7,564 nucleotides of DNA from Cloacimonetes bacterium SCGC AAA252-N17 (GTDB taxonomy: Bacteria; Cloacimonadota; Cloacimonadia; JGIOTU-2). The stretch is from positions 1 to 7,564 of the forward strand of contig ASNI01000093.1 of NCBI GenBank assembly GCA_000404785.1. Reading direction: 5' to 3'. A model generated the notes under the pieces. That model saw only the letters and a list, made by a program, of their open reading frames with translations, was not told the DNA's origin and did not search any database. The position numbers were made by a program, and so were the translations under genes. This document shows positions 5,635 through 7,564 of this stretch, one piece after another; positions within the stretch are counted from its first letter, which is position 1, and each line of letters opens with the position of its first letter.

Positions 5635-6195
5635 TTATTGATTCTGCTGCTCTTCTTGATATTTTTCAATATCAGTTTCAAGGTCTTCAAAAGCTTGAGA
5701 AGCACGGAATCTGTCATAAAGCTGCAAGTTTTTTACTTTCTTTACGACTTCCTGATTGAATTCCACGAGGGGAAGTTCCATGAGCATGTATGCTCTGAAC
5801 ATACCGCCGCTTTCTGGAACGATTTTCTGCTCGCGAACTCTGCTGCCCTTAAGCGTCTGGTTGGCGATGTTCTTCATTGTTTGGCTGTAGAATGCATTCA
5901 ATTCTGCATCTTCGCCGCTTCCGACTTCTTCCTGGAAACTCTTTACAAGAACAGAAACCTTTGTTTCAAGCTGCTGTGCAATATCTGCACGCGCACCAAC
6001 TTTTGCTTTGTCAAGGGCAAGCTGCATCTGGGTTGATGTTCCCGAATTTACACCAAAAAGGTAATCAGTATCCTTTGGTGGATTCAAGAACCAATCCGGA
6101 ATGGTGGATTCTTTCACTGTTTTTTCGCCGCCGCAGCAGCCAATAGCGCCTACGACAAATACTGCTATAAGCAAACCGAAGAGTACTTTCTTCAT
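5635..6195 (-). CDS. LPP20-like lipoprotein, single module
   Basis: A 186-residue predicted lipoprotein. The signal peptide (hydrophobic 4-18) ends at AIGC with Cys20, followed by Cys21-Gly-Gly. Residues 33-40 are PDWFLNPP, then DYLFGVNSG (44-52) and a long helix beginning LALDKAKVGARADIAQQL (59-76), the W-x-N-P-P/turn/Ala-helix order of LPP20-like lipoproteins. A second helix region (95-115) and the strand MFRAYMLMELP (132-142) follow. The C-terminal 40 residues are charged and probably helical or coiled. AGGAGGT (6199-6205) sits three bases before the ATG, and a good promoter lies upstream, so this is the first gene of the transcript and likely the better expressed of the pair. Function unknown; an envelope location is inferred from the lipobox. 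Confidence 0.85.
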   Translation of the reverse strand: MKKVLFGLLIAVFVVGAIGCCGGEKTVKESTIPDWFLNPPKDTDYLFGVNSGTSTQMQLALDKAKVGARADIAQQLETKVSVLVKSFQEEVGSGEDAELNAFYSQTMKNIANQTLKGSRVREQKIVPESGGMFRAYMLMELPLVEFNQEVVKKVKNLQLYDRFRASQAFEDLETDIEKYQEEQQNQ

Positions 6196-6233
6196 GCTAC
6201 CTCCTAAATTTTTCGGTTTTATTATTCACACAT

Positions 6234-6262
6234 ATTATGTAGCTTCAATTATGCTACGTCAA
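6234..6262 (-). promoter_or_regulatory. Sigma70-type promoter for the lipoprotein pair
   Basis: Reading the minus strand, TTGACG (complement of 6257-6262) is followed after exactly 17 bp by CATAAT (complement of 6234-6239): five of six matches in each box. Transcription would begin near 6227, giving a leader of about 30 bases that contains AGGAGGT. GTAGC (6239-6243) and GCTAC (6253-6257) form a short inverted repeat between the boxes that could be an operator. Confidence 0.6.
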
Positions 6263-6304
6263 ATAGGGATACGATATTTTAATTGTCAAATAATTTGGTT
6301 GACA
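6258..6304. promoter_or_regulatory. Divergent control region with repeats
   Basis: The octamer GTCAAATA occurs at 6258-6265 and again at 6285-6292, 27 bases apart. TGTCAA (6284-6289) and TTGACA (6299-6304) form an inverted repeat across nine bases. The rightward TTGACA may be the -35 of the yjbQ-like gene, but no good -10 follows at normal spacing. The cluster of similar half-sites between two divergent genes hints at a shared regulator; this is inference. Confidence 0.35.
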
Positions 6305-6346
6305 GAATATTTTTTGTGCTCAACTTCCTAATAAAAAGGACATGTT

Positions 6347-6742
6347 ATGAAATCGATTCCAATAAAAACCGGTTCACAGTTCGATATGATCAATATTACG
6401 GCTCAAATCCAGAACCTTGTAGATGAATCAGGCATTGTTGATGGAATTGTTCACTTATTTATTCCCCACACCACCGCAGCGGTTACCATTAATGAAGGTG
6501 CTGATCCTTCTGTTATGAAAGACATAATGAAGGAACTCGATAAGATCGTTCCTCTTCGGGATAATTACCAGCACATGGAAGGAAATTCTGCTGCACATAT
6601 AAAATCTACTCTTGTCGGTGCTTCCGAAATGGTGATGATCGAGAATGGCTCACTTGTGCTCGGCACGTGGCAGGCAATATTCTTCTGCGAGTTTGATGGA
6701 CCGCGCCAGAGAAAAGTATTTGTGAAGATACTGGAAGCATAA
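6347..6742 (+). CDS. YjbQ/UPF0047 family protein
   Basis: A 131-residue cytoplasmic protein of the YjbQ/UPF0047 family, full length. Signatures in order: IPHTTAAVTINEGAD (39-53), DNYQHMEGNSAAHIK (72-86), and the hallmark NGSLVLGTWQAIFFCEFDGP (100-119). The conserved His41, His76, Glu78, His84 and the GTWQ motif line the pocket seen in family structures, which are trimers. Members have been reported to show weak thiamine-phosphate synthase activity, hence the common label secondary thiamine-phosphate synthase; the true physiological role is unclear. AAGGA (6336-6340) is six bases before the ATG and fixes the start. It is divergent from the lipoprotein pair with no evident functional link. Only a weak 5-bp hairpin (GTCGT/ACGAC, 6766-6782) follows, so the terminator is unidentified. 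Confidence 0.93.
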   Translation: MKSIPIKTGSQFDMINITAQIQNLVDESGIVDGIVHLFIPHTTAAVTINEGADPSVMKDIMKELDKIVPLRDNYQHMEGNSAAHIKSTLVGASEMVMIENGSLVLGTWQAIFFCEFDGPRQRKVFVKILEA

Positions 6743-6845
6743 AGAAAATCTTTTAACACAAGTCGGTCGTGAAGGAAACGACTCGGGTTGTACTGAATGT
6801 TGAATATCGATTATCGAATGAAGATTTAAGAAGGAGATCGTGCAC
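6743..6845. other. Non-coding spacer after the yjbQ-like gene
   Basis: No gene is supported. The stretch around 6800-6830 (GAATATCGATTATCGAATG) resembles short ATCGA-type dispersed repeats often found between genes in related genomes. AAGGAG near 6832-6837 precedes a GTG at 6840, but that frame closes after 22 codons inside a palindrome, so I do not call it a gene. Confidence 0.3.
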
Positions 6846-6964
6846 AGACTTGCTTCGTGGCGAAGTATGAAGCGAGGATGTGCATCCGTCCTCGAATCAC
6901 ACTTTTAACTCGTGAAATCTTTTTTTATTTCACAGGGTCACTTTGCTCGCTGCGATTCAAGTCT
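6846..6964. repeat. Asymmetric palindromic element, divergent relative of the 120-bp repeat
   Basis: AGACTTG (6846-6852) and CAAGTCT (6958-6964) are exact inverted ends about 119 bp apart. AGCGAG on the left and its complement CTCGCT on the right also pair. At its heart CGTGAAAT (6911-6918) and ATTTCAC (6928-6934) form a hairpin with a T-rich loop, nearly the same core as in the two repeats that follow. Extra hairpins sit in the left arm: CTTCG-TGG-CGAAG (6853-6865) and GGATG-TG-CATCC (6876-6887), the latter nested in CGAGGA/TCCTCG (6873-6894). Confidence 0.6.
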
Positions 6965-6969
6965 ATAAG

Positions 6970-7173
6970 AATTACCTTGTCACAAGCTTGCCAGGGCGTA
7001 GTCATGATTTATTTGTCCCGTGAAATCTCTTTTTCCTATTTTACTGGGATTGGGACGGAGACTGGTCGAAGAGCTTGTGACAAGTAATTCTAAACAAGCT
7101 CCAACTTAAGATATGCTCTCCGACAAAGATTTATTATTATTCTGGATTCCCGTTTTCACGGGAATGACATGCC
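6970..7173. repeat. Composite repeat unit, copy A
   Basis: A 204-bp unit repeated at 7359-7563. Its left part (6970-7089) is a 120-bp imperfect palindrome: AATTACCTTGTCACAAGC (6970-6987) pairs with GCTTGTGACAAGTAATT (7073-7089) with one bulged C, and inside it CCCGTGAAAT pairs with ATTTTACTGGG around a T-rich loop. A spacer with TTATTATTAT follows, then ATTCCCG-TTTTCA-CGGGAAT (7146-7165), a hairpin of the widespread type flanked by CTGG and GACA. No protein is encoded. It looks like a non-autonomous dispersed element or two adjoining repeats duplicated together. Confidence 0.85.
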
Positions 7174-7187
7174 TTTTTTATTTGGGG

Positions 7188-7259
7188 TTTTGGAGTAGTT
7201 GGCTCTGTCGGCTTAAGAGCTCAATGCTTTGGCATCGAGGGACTCGATGCACTCCAAAA
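7188..7259. repeat. Branched three-stem inverted repeat
   Basis: An outer 9-bp stem, TTTTGGAGT (7188-7196) with ACTCCAAAA (7251-7259), encloses two inner hairpins: GCTCT/AGAGC (7202-7220, loop nine) and GCATCGA-GGGAC-TCGATGC (7232-7250). The second abuts the outer stem directly, so coaxial stacking is possible. The 72-bp block would fold as a three-way junction as RNA or single-stranded DNA. It lies between the two composite repeat copies. Whether it is transcribed is unknown. Confidence 0.7.
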
Positions 7260-7282
7260 AGGACCTCTAAATTAAAAACATT

Positions 7283-7333
7283 GTCACTCTGAGCATACCT
7301 GAAGCACAGAGTGCAAAGGTATAGTCGAAGAGT
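7283..7333. repeat. Dispersed repeat with hairpin and pseudoknot potential
   Basis: CACTCTG (7285-7291) pairs with CAGAGTG (7307-7313). ATACCT (7295-7300), in the loop of that hairpin, is complementary to AGGTAT (7317-7322) just downstream, the arrangement of an H-type pseudoknot. The sequence ends GTCGAAGAGTCT, the hallmark of a repeat family common between genes in many FCB-group genomes. The pairing is seen; its formation in vivo is not shown. Confidence 0.6.
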
Positions 7334-7358
7334 CTATTTGTTATAAACATCACTTCAT

Positions 7359-7563
7359 AATTACCTTGTCACAAGCCTGCCAGGGCGTAGTCCCGATTTA
7401 TTTGTCCCGTGAAATCTCTTTTTCCTATTTCACTGGGATCGGGATGGAGACTGGTCGAAGAGCTTGTAATAAGTAATTCGCATGCACCTTCCAACTTAAG
7501 ACATGCTCTCCGACAAAGATTTATTATTATTCTGGATTCCCGTTTTCACGGGAATGACATGCC
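7359..7563. repeat. Composite repeat unit, copy B
   Basis: A second copy of the unit at 6970-7173, in the same orientation, 205 bp. It differs by roughly ten mostly transition substitutions and by one short divergent patch with a 1-bp indel (about 7479-7490). The 120-bp palindrome spans 7359-7478 and the REP-like hairpin 7536-7555. In copy B the inner stem GTGAAAT/ATTTCAC is perfect where copy A has a G-U type pair, while the outer stem GCTTGTAATAAG is weaker than in copy A. The window ends one base after the copy, so its right boundary may extend further. Confidence 0.85.
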
Positions 7564-7564
7564 C

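Noticed and set aside
6840..6908. Short GTG-started 22-codon frame after an AAGGAG
   Set aside because: It lies inside the asymmetric palindrome, is very short, and has no recognisable features.
6857..7087. Plus-strand 76-codon frame
   Set aside because: It runs across two palindromic repeats and the translation has no protein-like pattern.
7090..7130. Possible promoter or small gene in the repeat spacer
   Set aside because: No box pair with good spacing and no open frame; the sequence is duplicated with the repeat and simply belongs to it.
6970..7563. The paired repeat units considered as an integron attC pair or a CRISPR
   Set aside because: There is no integrase, no cassette gene between the copies, and the units do not show attC-type R'' and R' boxes that I can recognise.

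Overview
The window looks like chromosomal DNA of a low-GC Gram-negative bacterium. Three predicted lipoproteins, an LPP20-like protein pair, and a remnant resembling the six-bladed beta-propeller lipoproteins common in the Fibrobacteres-Chlorobi-Bacteroidetes (FCB) group and its candidate phyla (for example Cloacimonadota) point that way. The phylum assignment is inference; no rRNA or marker gene is present.

Layout. 1-783 holds no intact gene: a perfect 15-bp inverted repeat, a minus-strand C-terminal scrap that resembles an Ntn-hydrolase asparaginase, a 27-bp tandem repeat ending in a strong hairpin, and the promoter of the next operon. 784-3683 is a tight four-gene plus-strand operon: a Fur-family regulator (probable Zur), then ZnuA, ZnuC and ZnuB, together a complete high-affinity zinc ABC importer. 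A Zur-like palindrome overlaps the promoter core, which suggests the repressor controls its own operon. 3684-3961 (minus) is a lipoprotein gene cut off where it meets the end of znuB. 4081-4434 (minus) encodes a small four-helix membrane protein of unknown function. 4447-4848 is non-coding, with a possible insertion-sequence scar.

6195-4849 (minus) carries two consecutive lipoprotein genes related to the LPP20 family. The first has one module; the second appears to carry two. A terminator-like hairpin lies between them, directly in front of the second start codon. A good sigma70-type promoter precedes the pair. Divergent from it, 6347-6742 encodes a YjbQ/UPF0047 protein.

6743-7564 is non-coding and densely packed with foldable repeats: an asymmetric palindrome, two ~205-bp copies of a composite unit (120-bp palindrome plus spacer plus REP-like hairpin), a branched three-stem structure, and a hairpin with pseudoknot potential. 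No transposase or other protein that could mobilise them is encoded here.

The metabolic content is ordinary zinc homeostasis plus lipoproteins. The most unusual material is the structured repeat block at the right end, the double-module lipoprotein and its leader, and the truncated genes that mark old rearrangements. I see no convincing new defence or enzymatic system.
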